A DNA stretch of 64,000 bases, taken from NCBI GenBank assembly GCA_963733085.1, contig CAVTBY010000006.1:293440-357439 (forward strand), given 5' to 3'. Below the pieces are notes generated by a model. It made no database searches. It saw nothing but the letters and a program-made list of their open reading frames with translations, and was not told where the DNA came from. The translations under genes were made by a program, and so were the position numbers. Shown piece by piece: positions 27,239 through 35,191 of this stretch (position 1 is its first letter; every line of letters starts with the position of its first letter). The stretch is from Desertimonas sp963733085 (GTDB lineage: Bacteria > Actinomycetota > Acidimicrobiia > Acidimicrobiales > Ilumatobacteraceae).

Positions 27239-27997
27239 TCAGGGGCGGGACGCTCCGCCTGCGAGACGTTCGACGATCGCCGTGATCTCCCGGCGCTCCT
27301 CGGCGAATTGGTCGGCGGCGGCCTCGTTGGCAAGACGGTTGAACAAACGCTTGGCGGCACGGATGGCGTCGGGGCTGCGTCCGGCGATCTCGGTGGCCAG
27401 CTCCAGTGCCTCGGTGACTGGATCGTCGCTCAGCCGCGTCACCAGGCCGAGGTCGGCAGCCTCGCGACCGTCGAAGATCCGCGCCGTGAACGTCAGCTCC
27501 TTGGCGACGTCCGGGCGGACGACGCGGGACAGGAACAACGTGCCGGTCATGTCGGGCACGAGTCCGTAATGGGCTTCACGCACCGACAGCTGGGTGTCCG
27601 GATGGACGATGCGGATGTCGGCGCCGAGGGCGATCTGCAGTCCGCCGCCGAGGGCGTGGCCGTGCACGGCGGCGATCACCGGCACGGGCAGCTCCTGCCA
27701 GACCCACGCGACCTGCTGCCCGAGATGGGTTAAACCGCTCGGTTGAATCACACCGGGATGAGTCCTGTCGGTGGGCCGGTCGAGCTGGCTGAACATGGCC
27801 AGGTCGAGGCCGGCGCAGAACGACTTGCCCTCGCCCGAGATCACGATGGCGCGGAGATCGTCGTGCGTCTTGAGTTGCTCGCCGGCGTCGGCGATGGCCT
27901 GGAACATCTCGCCGTCGAGGGCGTTGCGCTTGTCCGGCCGGTTCAGCCTCACGTGGGCAATGCCGTCGGTGGTCTCGACGATGACGCGATCACTCAT
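27239..27997 (-). CDS. Enoyl-CoA hydratase/isomerase (crotonase) family
   Basis: This is a 252-residue crotonase. RPDKRNALDGEMFQAIADAG and GEGKSFCAGLDL form the CoA-binding and oxyanion regions. A second oxyanion block, VIAAVHGHALGGGLQIALGA, follows. The catalytic-region residues around VREAHYGLVPDMTGTLFL have Glu in one expected place and Asp in the other. It probably acts in fatty-acid or ring-derived acyl-CoA breakdown. It stands 27 bp upstream of the second GntR gene on the same strand, so it may share its transcript. Confidence 0.9.
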   Translation of the reverse strand: MSDRVIVETTDGIAHVRLNRPDKRNALDGEMFQAIADAGEQLKTHDDLRAIVISGEGKSFCAGLDLAMFSQLDRPTDRTHPGVIQPSGLTHLGQQVAWVWQELPVPVIAAVHGHALGGGLQIALGADIRIVHPDTQLSVREAHYGLVPDMTGTLFLSRVVRPDVAKELTFTARIFDGREAADLGLVTRLSDDPVTEALELATEIAGRSPDAIRAAKRLFNRLANEAAADQFAEERREITAIVERLAGGASRP

Positions 27998-28061
27998 GAC
28001 GACATTGTGTCGCTCCTGACGTATCCGTGGGTCTACCCGTCGCGCCGGTCAAGCGCGCTGG

Positions 28062-28189
28062 CTCTGGAAGGCGGTGGTCCGCCGGCCCTCGCGACGGGGT
28101 CGACGGATCCCAGGCCTCGATCCGGACATTTCTGTCTGCATTGCGGCTCTGGAATGGACGGCGGGCATCGAATCGCACCCTTCCAGAGC
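28062..28189. repeat. Three copies of GCTCTGGAA in a gene-poor gap
   Basis: The 232-bp gap between the enoyl-CoA hydratase start and the ASCH gene stop holds GCTCTGGAA as direct copies near 28062 and 28146 and as an inverted copy, TTCCAGAGC, at 28181. The last two form a hairpin with a 26-nt loop. I see no gene in this gap. It should contain the promoter of the enoyl-CoA hydratase gene and the terminator of the ASCH gene. Confidence 0.45.
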
Positions 28190-28229
28190 AAACTGCCACT
28201 TCCGGCACTTCGTCCGCGGCGCCCGAGAA

Positions 28230-28785
28230 TCAGCGACGATCGAGGTAGGCGCGGCCGCGGGCGGAGAGGCGGTAGCCAACGTCGAGGCTCTCGGTCAGGC
28301 CGAGCCGTTTCAGCTTGCGCACGTCGGCCTTGAACGGCAGTCGCTCGCGGCCGAGCTCGGCGGCGAGGTCGCCGGCGCGCACGGCCGGGCACCTGGCGAT
28401 GATGTCGAGCGTCGCTCTCGTCCACGGTCCGGTCGGGCTCGTCGCGTCGAGGCGGGAAAGGCGGCGGTCGATCGTCTCGTCGTCGAGGTCCGGCGCATGC
28501 TGCGGTGGTCGGCTCCTCACGGTGAAACGAGATGCGCAGCACCGTGAGGTCGTCAGTCCATCGCATCTCGCGCAGCATCGCCGCCCTGCCGGCGAAGCCG
28601 GCGCGCCGCGCATCGGCGTCGCTGACGGAGCTCACCGCCACCGGTTCGATCGACTCGACGACGAGGTCGCCGCCGCCGGTGCGATACCGCCCGCCGACTT
28701 TCGCCTGCGGACGCTTCCAGTTGCGGAACGTCAGGGTGATCGTTCCATCGCGCAAACCGTCGTGCAATCGGTTGGGAAACAGCAT
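28230..28785 (-). CDS. ASCH/PUA-like protein with C-terminal winged helix, frame broken once
   Basis: The ATG at 28785 begins MLFPNRLHDGLRDGTITLTF. The first 90 residues (TLTFRNWKRPQAKVGGRYRT, then VESIEPVAVSSVSDADARR) look like an ASCH domain, an RNA- or nucleotide-binding beta-barrel related to PUA. The frame changes near 28500-28515, and the remaining 90 residues run to a stop at 28230. They look like a winged helix (RATLDIIARCPAVRAGDLAA, then KADVRKLKRLGLTESL). ASCH plus a winged helix suggests a regulator or RNA-linked function, but no specific role can be assigned. Confidence 0.7.
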
Positions 28786-28794
28786 CTCTCTCGA

Positions 28795-28840
28795 CCGATG
28801 GGTGTCTAGGGGACCGAATCGTCCCGTAAACACCCATCGG
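28795..28840. repeat. 46-nt intergenic hairpin, copy 3
   Basis: Outer arms CCGATGGGTGT and ACACCCATCGG are identical to copies 1 and 2. Inside, GGGAC pairs with GTCCC around CGAATC. Unlike the other copies it lies in the 79-bp gap between two divergent genes (ASCH at 28785, nitroreductase at 28865). It cannot be a 3' terminator for either gene in the ordinary way. Confidence 0.75.
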
Positions 28841-28864
28841 TTCGCAAAGTGCGACACTCGTCGG

Positions 28865-29512
28865 ATGCACCTGAACCTCACCGCCGACGAGTTGCTCACG
28901 ACGACCCGTTCGGTGCGCAAGCGCCTCGACTTCGACAAGCCGGTGGAGCGCGACATCGTCGAGAAGTGCCTCGAGATCGCCTTCCAGGCTCCGACGGGCG
29001 GCAACCGCCAGGGCTGGCACTGGGTCGTGGTCGAGGACCAGGCCAACAAGGACGCCATCGCCGAGATCTATCGGGCGAACTGGACGCTGTATCGCTCGCT
29101 GCCACGCCCCGACTACCACGAGGGTGACAGCCGAGGCGAGCGCATCGACAAGGTTCTCGACTCGTCGCAGTACCTCGCCGACAACTTCCACCGCGCTCCG
29201 CTGATGCTGATCGCCTGCCACTGGGGGCGTCCCGAGGAGATGCCGGCGGCGATGGCCGCGGGTTATTGGGGTTCGCTGTTCCCAGCGGTGTGGAGCTTCA
29301 TGCTCGCCCTGCGCGAGCGCGGTCTCGGCGCGGCGTGGACGACGATCCACCTCATCGGCGACGGCGAGCAACGGGTCGCCGAGCTGCTCGGGATCCCCTT
29401 CGACAAGGTCGCTCAGGGAGCGCTGCTGCCGATCGCCCACACGCTCGGCACCGACTTCAAGCCGGCCAAGCGCCAGCCGCTCGCTGATGTCCTCCACTGG
29501 GACCGCTGGTAA
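28865..29512 (+). CDS. Nitroreductase-family flavoprotein
   Basis: This is a 215-residue FMN-dependent nitroreductase-fold protein. The N-terminal TTRSVRKRLDFDKPVERDIV carries the FMN-binding Arg pair. APTGGNRQGWHWVVVEDQ is the second FMN contact. LALRERGLGAAWTTIHLIG and IPFDKVAQGALLPIAHTLG are the usual C-terminal blocks. Substrates in this family include nitro compounds, flavins and halogenated tyrosine, and none can be chosen from sequence. ATG 28865 is chosen because it starts the domain. Confidence 0.9.
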   Translation: MHLNLTADELLTTTRSVRKRLDFDKPVERDIVEKCLEIAFQAPTGGNRQGWHWVVVEDQANKDAIAEIYRANWTLYRSLPRPDYHEGDSRGERIDKVLDSSQYLADNFHRAPLMLIACHWGRPEEMPAAMAAGYWGSLFPAVWSFMLALRERGLGAAWTTIHLIGDGEQRVAELLGIPFDKVAQGALLPIAHTLGTDFKPAKRQPLADVLHWDRW

Positions 29513-29522
29513 TCCGTCCCGA

Positions 29523-30248
29523 TCACTCGACCAGGCGCAGCCCACTCGGCAGCGTCGACGGCGCGGCGCCTGGCAAGTCCACCACGAACTCCGTGCGATG
29601 GGCTGGAAAGAGGTGCTCGCTGACGAGAACCGGCTTGCCCGCCTCGTCGGTCGTCACCCGCTGACACTTGAGCAACGGCGCGCCGACGGGCACTCGCAAC
29701 AGCCGCGCCTCGTCGGCCGACGCCCCGTCGGCGCCGATCGTCTGGGTCGCCCCGCGCAGCGTGACGTCGAGCAGCTCGTAGAAGGGGTGCTGTTCGACGT
29801 CGGCCCGGGAGAGGTGCTGGCCGAGCTCGGCCGGGCACCACACCGTGACGACGGCGAACGGCTCGCCGTCGGCGAGGTTCACCCGCTTGACGCGCAGTAC
29901 GGAATCGACACCGAGGAGCTGGCGGACCCGCTGCGGCGGTTCGGCGAACGCGAACTCGACAACGCGGCGTTCGTTGGCCATGCCGCTTCCTGAGAGTTGC
30001 GCCTCGATCGTCCCGAGCTGGCCGAGATGCTGGCGCACCGGCTCGGCGGCGACGAACCAGCCGAAACCTTGGCGAGCGGCGACGAGGCCGTCGTCGCGCA
30101 GCACGTCGAGCGCCCTGCGAATCGTCACCCGGCTGGCGCCGAACTCGGCCGAGAGCTCGGCCTCGCTCGGGAGCAGGGACGCGGCTGGAGCGGTGCTGAC
30201 ACGGCGCCGCAGCTCGTCGGCGATCTCTCGGTAGCGAATTCGCCTCAC
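29523..30248 (-). CDS. GntR-family regulator, HutC type (UTRA domain)
   Basis: This is a 241-residue regulator with a winged helix (YREIADELRRRVSTAPAAS, FGASRVTIRRALDVLRDDGL) and a C-terminal UTRA ligand domain (RVKRVNLADGEPFAVVTVW, ending VSEHLFPAHRTEFVVDL). It is divergent from aconitase. Two TTGTAT half-sites, 11 bp apart at 30269 and 30280, lie between the two starts. It probably controls itself and the aconitase gene. Effector unknown. Confidence 0.9.
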   Translation of the reverse strand: MRRIRYREIADELRRRVSTAPAASLLPSEAELSAEFGASRVTIRRALDVLRDDGLVAARQGFGWFVAAEPVRQHLGQLGTIEAQLSGSGMANERRVVEFAFAEPPQRVRQLLGVDSVLRVKRVNLADGEPFAVVTVWCPAELGQHLSRADVEQHPFYELLDVTLRGATQTIGADGASADEARLLRVPVGAPLLKCQRVTTDEAGKPVLVSEHLFPAHRTEFVVDLPGAAPSTLPSGLRLVE

Positions 30249-30268
30249 GGTTGGTCAGCCCGTCGCAC

Positions 30269-30285
30269 TTGTATTAGAGTTGTAT
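30269..30285. promoter_or_regulatory. Candidate operator between HutC-type regulator and aconitase
   Basis: TTGTAT is repeated at 30269-30274 and 30280-30285, within TTGTATTAGAGTTGTATA. This AT-rich stretch stands out from its GC-rich surroundings and holds the only promoter-like sequence between the two divergent genes. Use by the adjacent regulator is inferred from position. Confidence 0.4.
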
Positions 30286-30323
30286 ATGTCAGCAGGAATT
30301 GCAAGCCGTACGAGGAGGAACCC

Positions 30324-32606
30324 ATGAGCACCGCCAGCGCCTCCACCCCCATCGAGCTCGTCGAACGTGTCTACGCCACGCTGCCCGAACGCGTCGCGCT
30401 CGGTCGGGACCGGCTCGGCCGGCCGCTCACCCTCACCGAGAAGATCCTCATCAACCATCTGACCGACCCAGCGGGACAGGAGCTCGAGCGCGGCGAGAGC
30501 TACGCCGACTTCCACCCTGATCGCGTCGCCATGCAGGACGCCACTGCCCAGATGGCCCTGCTCCAGTTCATGACCGCAGGCCTGCCCGAGGTCGCCGCTC
30601 CCTCGACCGTCCACTGCGACCACCTCATCCAGGCCAAGGTCGGGGCGTCGATCGACCTCGGCGTGGCGATCGACACCAACGCCGAGGTCTACGAGTTCCT
30701 GCGCACGGTCTCGGCACGCTACGGGATCGGGTTCTGGGGGCCGGGCAGCGGGATCATCCACCAGGTCGTCCTCGAGAACTACGCGTTCCCGGGCGGAATG
30801 ATGATCGGCACCGACTCGCACACCCCGAACGCCGGCGGCCTCGGCATGGTCGCCATCGGCGTCGGCGGAGCGGACGCCGTCGACGTGATGACCGGCTTCC
30901 CGTTCAACGTGCGCTGGCCGAAGGTGATCGGCGTGCGCCTCACCGGATCGCTGTCGGGCTGGTCGAGCCCCAAGGACGTGATCCTCGAGGTCGCCCGCAT
31001 CCTCACCGTCGAGGGCGGAACCGGGGCGATCATCGAGTACCACGGTCCCGGCGCCGATTCGATCTCGGCGACCGGCAAGGGGACGATCTGCAACATGGGC
31101 GCCGAGATCGGGGCGACGACGTCGCTGTTCCCGTACGACTCGAACATGGCCGCCTACCTCAAGGCGACCGGGCGGGAGGCGATCGCCGACGCTGCCGACG
31201 CGGTCGCCGAGCACCTTCGCCCCGACGACGGGGCGCACTACGACCAACTCGTCGAGATCGACCTCGACGAGCTCAAGCCGATGATCAACGGGCCGCACTC
31301 CCCCGACCGCGCCCACCGCGTCGGAGCCGCCGTCGGTCAGGCGGCGACCGAGAACGAGTGGCCGCTGGAGATCTCGTCGGCGCTGATCGGGTCGTGCACG
31401 AACTCGTCGTACGAGGACATCACCCGCGCCGCCTCGATCGCCCGCCAGGCGGCGGCCAAGGGTCTCCGGGCGAAGACCGAATTGCTCGTCACGCCCGGAT
31501 CCGAGCAGATCAGGGCGACGATCGAGCGCGACGGCCTGCTCGCCGACCTCGAGGCGGTCGGCGCCACCGTGCTCGCCAACGCCTGCGGGCCGTGCATCGG
31601 TCAGTGGTCGCGGCCCGAGAGCATCACCGGCCAGCCGAACACGATCGTCAACTCGTACAACCGCAACTTCCCGAAGCGCAACGACGGCTCCGCCAAGACG
31701 CTCAGCTTCGTGACGTCGCCCGACACGGTGATGGCGCTGGCGCTGGCCGGCCGCCTCGACTTCGACCCGACCGCCGACACGCTGACCGCCGCCGATGGGA
31801 GCGAGGTGCTGCTCGACCCACCGGTCGGCGAGGTGCTCCCCGAGAAGGGCTACGACGCCGGCGTCGACACGTTCACCCCGCCACCCGCCGACGCTCGGGG
31901 GTCGAGGTGGTGGTCAGCCCGACGAGCGATCGACTGCAGTTGCTCGAGCCGTTCCCGGCCTGGGACGGGAACGACTACGTCGAACTGCCCGTGCTTGATG
32001 AAGGCGCAGGGCAAGTGCACCACCGATCACATCTCGGCCGCCGGCCCGTGGCTGAAGTACCGCGGGCACTTGGAGAACATCTCCGGCAATCTCTTCCTCG
32101 GCGTCGTCAACGCCTACACCGGGGCGACCGGCGAGGGCAAGGACCAGCTGGATGGGGAGACCCGGTCGTTTCCCGACATCGCCAAGCACTACAGCGCCGA
32201 AGGGGTGCGGTGGTGCGCCGTCGGCGACCGCAACTACGGCGAGGGCTCGTCCCGCGAGCACGCCGCGATGGAGCCGCGCTTCCGCGGCGGTGTCGTGATC
32301 TTCGCCCGCAGCTTCGCCCGCATCCACGAGACCAACCTCAAGAAGCAGGGACTCGTGCCGCTGACGTTCGTCGACCAGGCAACCTACGACGAGATCGGCG
32401 AGGACGACCGCATCAACGTGCTCGACCTGCCGCCGGTGCCGGGCCAGCCCGTGCGCTGCCAGATCGTGCGGCCGGGCGGCGAGACCGTCGACTTCGAGGC
32501 CACCCACACGTTCAGCGACGAACAGGTCGAGTGGTTCAAGGCCGGCAGCGCCTTGAACATCGTGCGTTCGCGGGTTTCGGGTCGCGCAGTCCCCCGCAAC
32601 ATCTGA
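30324..32606 (+). CDS. Aconitate hydratase, with two compensating frame changes
   Basis: This [4Fe-4S] enzyme converts citrate to isocitrate and has a sequence plan like mitochondrial aconitase. Cluster cysteines lie in LIGSCTNSSYED and ANACGPCIGQW. Substrate-site blocks include MIGTDSHTPNAGGLGM, KCTTDHISAAGPWLKY and GDRNYGEGSSREHAAME. The start is ATG 30324 with Shine-Dalgarno GAGGAGG. Between about 31900 and 31997 the printed frame reads an out-of-frame stretch (RGSRWWSARRAIDC). The real sequence there (VEVVVSPTSDRLQLLEPFPA) is in another frame. One G seems missing in GGGGG near 31900 and one T extra near 31997. Length is about 760 residues. Confidence 0.95.
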   Translation: MSTASASTPIELVERVYATLPERVALGRDRLGRPLTLTEKILINHLTDPAGQELERGESYADFHPDRVAMQDATAQMALLQFMTAGLPEVAAPSTVHCDHLIQAKVGASIDLGVAIDTNAEVYEFLRTVSARYGIGFWGPGSGIIHQVVLENYAFPGGMMIGTDSHTPNAGGLGMVAIGVGGADAVDVMTGFPFNVRWPKVIGVRLTGSLSGWSSPKDVILEVARILTVEGGTGAIIEYHGPGADSISATGKGTICNMGAEIGATTSLFPYDSNMAAYLKATGREAIADAADAVAEHLRPDDGAHYDQLVEIDLDELKPMINGPHSPDRAHRVGAAVGQAATENEWPLEISSALIGSCTNSSYEDITRAASIARQAAAKGLRAKTELLVTPGSEQIRATIERDGLLADLEAVGATVLANACGPCIGQWSRPESITGQPNTIVNSYNRNFPKRNDGSAKTLSFVTSPDTVMALALAGRLDFDPTADTLTAADGSEVLLDPPVGEVLPEKGYDAGVDTFTPPPADARGSRWWSARRAIDCSCSSRSRPGTGTTTSNCPCLMKAQGKCTTDHISAAGPWLKYRGHLENISGNLFLGVVNAYTGATGEGKDQLDGETRSFPDIAKHYSAEGVRWCAVGDRNYGEGSSREHAAMEPRFRGGVVIFARSFARIHETNLKKQGLVPLTFVDQATYDEIGEDDRINVLDLPPVPGQPVRCQIVRPGGETVDFEATHTFSDEQVEWFKAGSALNIVRSRVSGRAVPRNI

Positions 32607-32612
32607 GCCGGT

Positions 32613-34040
32613 TCAGTCTGTTCCAGGCCTCCGAGTCGACTCGGAGGTCGGGTCACCCTGGTAGCCGGGCGGATAGGTCGACGCCAGTTCCTCGGCGGAC
32701 GGCTTGTGGCGCTTGCGCGCCTCGTCCGGAAGCTGCTTGACGATCGCCTTCATGATCCGCTCGGTGTCCGCCTTCAACGACTTGCCCTTGAGCCCGGTAA
32801 CGGGCGGGCCGACGCGGATCCGCACGGTGGGGCGATCGGTGAGGTTGAGGACGTTGGGCAGACGACTCGACCGCGGCCACACCTTCTCGGTGCCCCACAA
32901 GCCGAGCGGGATGATCGGCGCATCGGTGAGTTGGTGCAGCCGCGCGGCACCCCAGCGCCCCTTCAGCACGGGGTCGAAGAAGGCCGGGCCGCGCGGGATC
33001 GTCCCCTGGGGAGCAAGGGCGACGAGCTCGCCGGCCTCGAGGGCGGCGACGGCGGCTTGCAATGGCTCGTCGGATCCACTCGCTCGCTCGACGCGGATGC
33101 CCCCCATCGCCGCGGCGATCTGGCCGATCACCGGGGTGTCGAAGACCTCCTTCTTGCCGAGGAAGCGCACCGCCCGCCCGCTGCGGGCAATGGCGATCGA
33201 CATCGCACCGGCATCGAAGTAGCTGCGGTGGTTCATGGCGATGATGCCGGCCCCGTGCTCGGGGATGTGGTCGACGCCGTCGATGTCGAAGCGGGCGTAG
33301 GGCATCAGCTGCGGACGGGCGAACTGCTGGACGACGCGCTGCAGCTCGACGCCGAGCACGGGGAACTTGAACACACCCGGTGAGACGTCGAAGTGACGGA
33401 CGGGCCAGCGACGTAGCGTCGCCATCACGACCATGCTCGGGTCGGGGTTGACGACCACCGGATGGCCGACGGCCGAAAGCAGTGGGGTGTCGAACACGCT
33501 GTCGGAGTAGGCGTAGCTCTCATCGAGGTCGATTCCGGCTGCCTCGGCCCAGCCACGGACCGCCTCGAGCTTGCCCCGTGCCCACACGAACGGACCGACG
33601 ACCGCCCCGTCGAACGAACCGTCGGCATTGACGCCATAGCGGGTGGCAACGACGTCGTCGAAGCCGAGCACGTCGGCGAGCGGCTTGACGAGGTCGTACG
33701 GAGTCGTCGTGGCGATGACCACAGGCCGGCCCGCCTCGCGATGCTCGTTGATCAACGGCCAGGCGAACGGCTGGATCATCGCCGCCAACGTGCTCGCGGC
33801 CGCCGCCCCTGCCTCACGCATGGCGTCACGGGGCCGGCCCCTGGCGAACGTCGCGGCCTGACGCGCGAGCGCCATCGATGGCAGCGTCTCGCCGATCGTG
33901 TTGAACACGCCGTAGAGGAGCTTCTCGCCGGGAATGGAGCGCCCGACAAAACCCGACTCGCGCATCGCGTCGGAGTACACCGAGCCCGAGGCGCCGGCGA
34001 GCAACGTGCGGTCGAGATCGAAGAACGCCGCCCCGGCCAT
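32613..34040 (-). CDS. HAD-phosphatase/acyltransferase fusion
   Basis: This is a 475-residue two-domain enzyme. Residues 1-220 form a HAD-IB (SerB-like) phosphatase with DLDRTLL (Asp nucleophile), the VIATTTPYDLVKPLA motif and DSVFDTPLLSAVGHPVVVNP as the metal-binding end. Residues 240-450 form a PlsC-type acyltransferase with MNHRSYFDAGA (HX4D) and LAPQGTIPRGPAFF in place of FPEGT. Such fusions are common in actinobacteria and resemble CicA/PlsC phospholipid enzymes. ATG 34040 (MAGAAFFDLDRTLL) is chosen because the 75 upstream residues in frame are arginine-rich and lie outside the domain. Confidence 0.9.
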   Translation of the reverse strand: MAGAAFFDLDRTLLAGASGSVYSDAMRESGFVGRSIPGEKLLYGVFNTIGETLPSMALARQAATFARGRPRDAMREAGAAAASTLAAMIQPFAWPLINEHREAGRPVVIATTTPYDLVKPLADVLGFDDVVATRYGVNADGSFDGAVVGPFVWARGKLEAVRGWAEAAGIDLDESYAYSDSVFDTPLLSAVGHPVVVNPDPSMVVMATLRRWPVRHFDVSPGVFKFPVLGVELQRVVQQFARPQLMPYARFDIDGVDHIPEHGAGIIAMNHRSYFDAGAMSIAIARSGRAVRFLGKKEVFDTPVIGQIAAAMGGIRVERASGSDEPLQAAVAALEAGELVALAPQGTIPRGPAFFDPVLKGRWGAARLHQLTDAPIIPLGLWGTEKVWPRSSRLPNVLNLTDRPTVRIRVGPPVTGLKGKSLKADTERIMKAIVKQLPDEARKRHKPSAEELASTYPPGYQGDPTSESTRRPGTD

Positions 34041-34080
34041 GGCGGGACTGTACCGCCGCTGCGCTACGAGCCTTGCGTGG

Positions 34081-34389
34081 TCAGTACGTGTAGTAGTAGG
34101 CGCGGGGCTGGTACGTCGACGAGCCTGAGTAGGTGTACGGGGGGCCGGCTGGAAGCTCGGGCGCCGGTAGCGGATTTGGAAGCGGCAGGTCGGACACGCT
34201 CGCAGGAATCGGAGGCGCCGGACACGGCGGCGGGGGCGGTGCGTTCGACGATGACGGACTGCCAATGCAAGTTGGGTACGGGCCGACGGCCATCGCTGGA
34301 GTTGCCGACGTGAGCTCCAGCATCATCGTGAGACCTGCGAAGGCAAGTGACCCGCTCAGCAATGCGCCGCGTACTCGTCGAGCATCCAT
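34081..34389 (-). CDS. Small secreted proline-rich protein
   Basis: This is a 102-residue protein with a clear signal peptide (MDARRVRGALLSGSLAFAGL, cleavage after ATPAMA). The mature part contains a Cys, a poly-Pro run and ends in YQPRAYYYTY. The Shine-Dalgarno GAGGAGG precedes ATG 34389 by 6 bp and fixes the start. The upstream frame is a shadow of the DUF1801 gene. It ends 40 bp from the fusion enzyme's start. No family recognised. A low-complexity Pro/Tyr surface peptide or wall-associated role is possible. Confidence 0.75.
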   Translation of the reverse strand: MDARRVRGALLSGSLAFAGLTMMLELTSATPAMAVGPYPTCIGSPSSSNAPPPPPCPAPPIPASVSDLPLPNPLPAPELPAGPPYTYSGSSTYQPRAYYYTY

Positions 34390-34458
34390 CGGTCCTCCTC
34401 GATTCCCGTGACAGCGCCAGTTCGTCGCCGGAACGCTGACGGATGGGAGACTGACGCG

Positions 34459-34875
34459 ATGTCCACCAAAGAAGTCGACGACTACCTCGCCGCGCTCGAC
34501 GAGCCCAAGCGCGGCACGCTGCAACAGCTGCGCGCGTCGATCTCGACGATCCTCCCCGACGCCGAACAGGGTTTGGCCTACGGGGTCCCCGCGTTCAAGG
34601 TGGGCGGCAAAGCAGTCGCAGGGTTCACCGCAGCCAAGGACCACCTCAGCTACCTACCGCACAGCGGTTCGGTGCTCGCCGAGCTGGCCGACGACTTGAC
34701 CGGTTATCAGGCCTCCAAGGGCGCCCTGCAATTCGCCGTCGACTCCCCCCTCCCCGACGACCTCATCGCCAAGCTGATCCAGGCCCGCCTCGCCGAACTC
34801 AACGCGGTAGGACCACCGACCCCACGTGTGGGCAGTGGGGAGCCGATCACCCCGGTACACCCGGGAGCACACTGA
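34459..34875 (+). CDS. DUF1801/YdhG-like protein
   Basis: This 138-residue protein has the DUF1801 plan: STKEVDDYLAALDEPKRGTL, then ILPDAEQGLAYGVPAFKVGG, and YLPHSGSVLAELADDL followed by ALQFAVDSPLPDDLI. Members include the YdhG/frataxin-like iron chaperone of Bacillus, but most are uncharacterised. The ATG is taken as the domain start. The last 20 residues (VGPPTPRVGSGEPITPVH) look like run-off beyond the domain. It is divergent from the small secreted protein and convergent with the 6C RNA. Confidence 0.85.
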   Translation: MSTKEVDDYLAALDEPKRGTLQQLRASISTILPDAEQGLAYGVPAFKVGGKAVAGFTAAKDHLSYLPHSGSVLAELADDLTGYQASKGALQFAVDSPLPDDLIAKLIQARLAELNAVGPPTPRVGSGEPITPVHPGAH

Positions 34876-34899
34876 CGGAAGAGATGCTTCGTGGGCGCC

Positions 34900-34978
34900 G
34901 GGCCGAGGCTCTGCTCGGCCCGAAGCCCTGCCACCAGATGGGGGGTTCCAAAGGGGGGAAGGTCCCCTTCCCCCTTTG
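34900..34978. terminator. Two terminator-like hairpins after the DUF1801 gene
   Basis: GGGCCGAG (34900-34907) pairs with CTCGGCCC (34914-34921) around a 6-nt loop. A second hairpin pairs CAAAGGGGGGAAGG (34949-34962) with CCTTCCCCCTTTG (34966-34978), with one bulged G and a 3-nt loop. They sit in the 316-bp gene-free stretch 34876-35191. They lie between the DUF1801 stop and the end of the minus-strand 6C RNA and should separate the two transcripts. Confidence 0.6.
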
Positions 34979-34982
34979 CCAG

Positions 34983-35100
34983 AAAACGGGAAAGACCCTG
35001 CTGGGGGAAGCAGGGTCTCTCAACCTGAACCCTGTCGATGGGGGGTCGACGTTGGGTCCAATCGAGCGGTACATGGGGGGTGTATCGCTTCGACTATGTG
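34983..35100 (-). ncRNA. 6C small RNA
   Basis: On the minus strand the RNA shows hairpins with loops of five or six cytosines, the mark of the actinobacterial 6C RNA class. TACA-CCCCCCA-TGTA lies near 35077-35091 and GTCGA-CCCCCCA-TCGAC near 35033-35049. AGACCCTGCT-TCCCCC-AGCAGGGTCT spans 34993-35018. The last is followed by a T-rich run (TTTCCCGTTTTCT) and acts as an intrinsic terminator. A matching promoter lies at 35107-35135, giving a predicted RNA of about 110-120 nt. In other actinobacteria 6C RNAs are expressed small RNAs that use C-rich loops to pair with G-rich mRNA sites. Identification is by structure, not by a covariance search. Confidence 0.75.
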
Positions 35101-35106
35101 TTTGTG

Positions 35107-35135
35107 AGTATACGCACAAGCCGTCGATCTGGCAA
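35107..35135 (-). promoter_or_regulatory. Promoter of the 6C RNA, within a palindrome
   Basis: Read on the minus strand, TTGCCA (35130-35135) is 17 bp from TATACT (35107-35112). This places the start of transcription near 35100. The -10 box lies in the near-palindrome TTGTGAGTATACGCACAA (35102-35119), which could also be an operator. The same palindrome is about 73 bp upstream of the plus-strand LysR gene. Confidence 0.6.
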
Positions 35136-35191
35136 GACGAACATATCGATGCCGACCATCGCTGGGAGAGATGGAGCGGTAGGGTGCGCCG

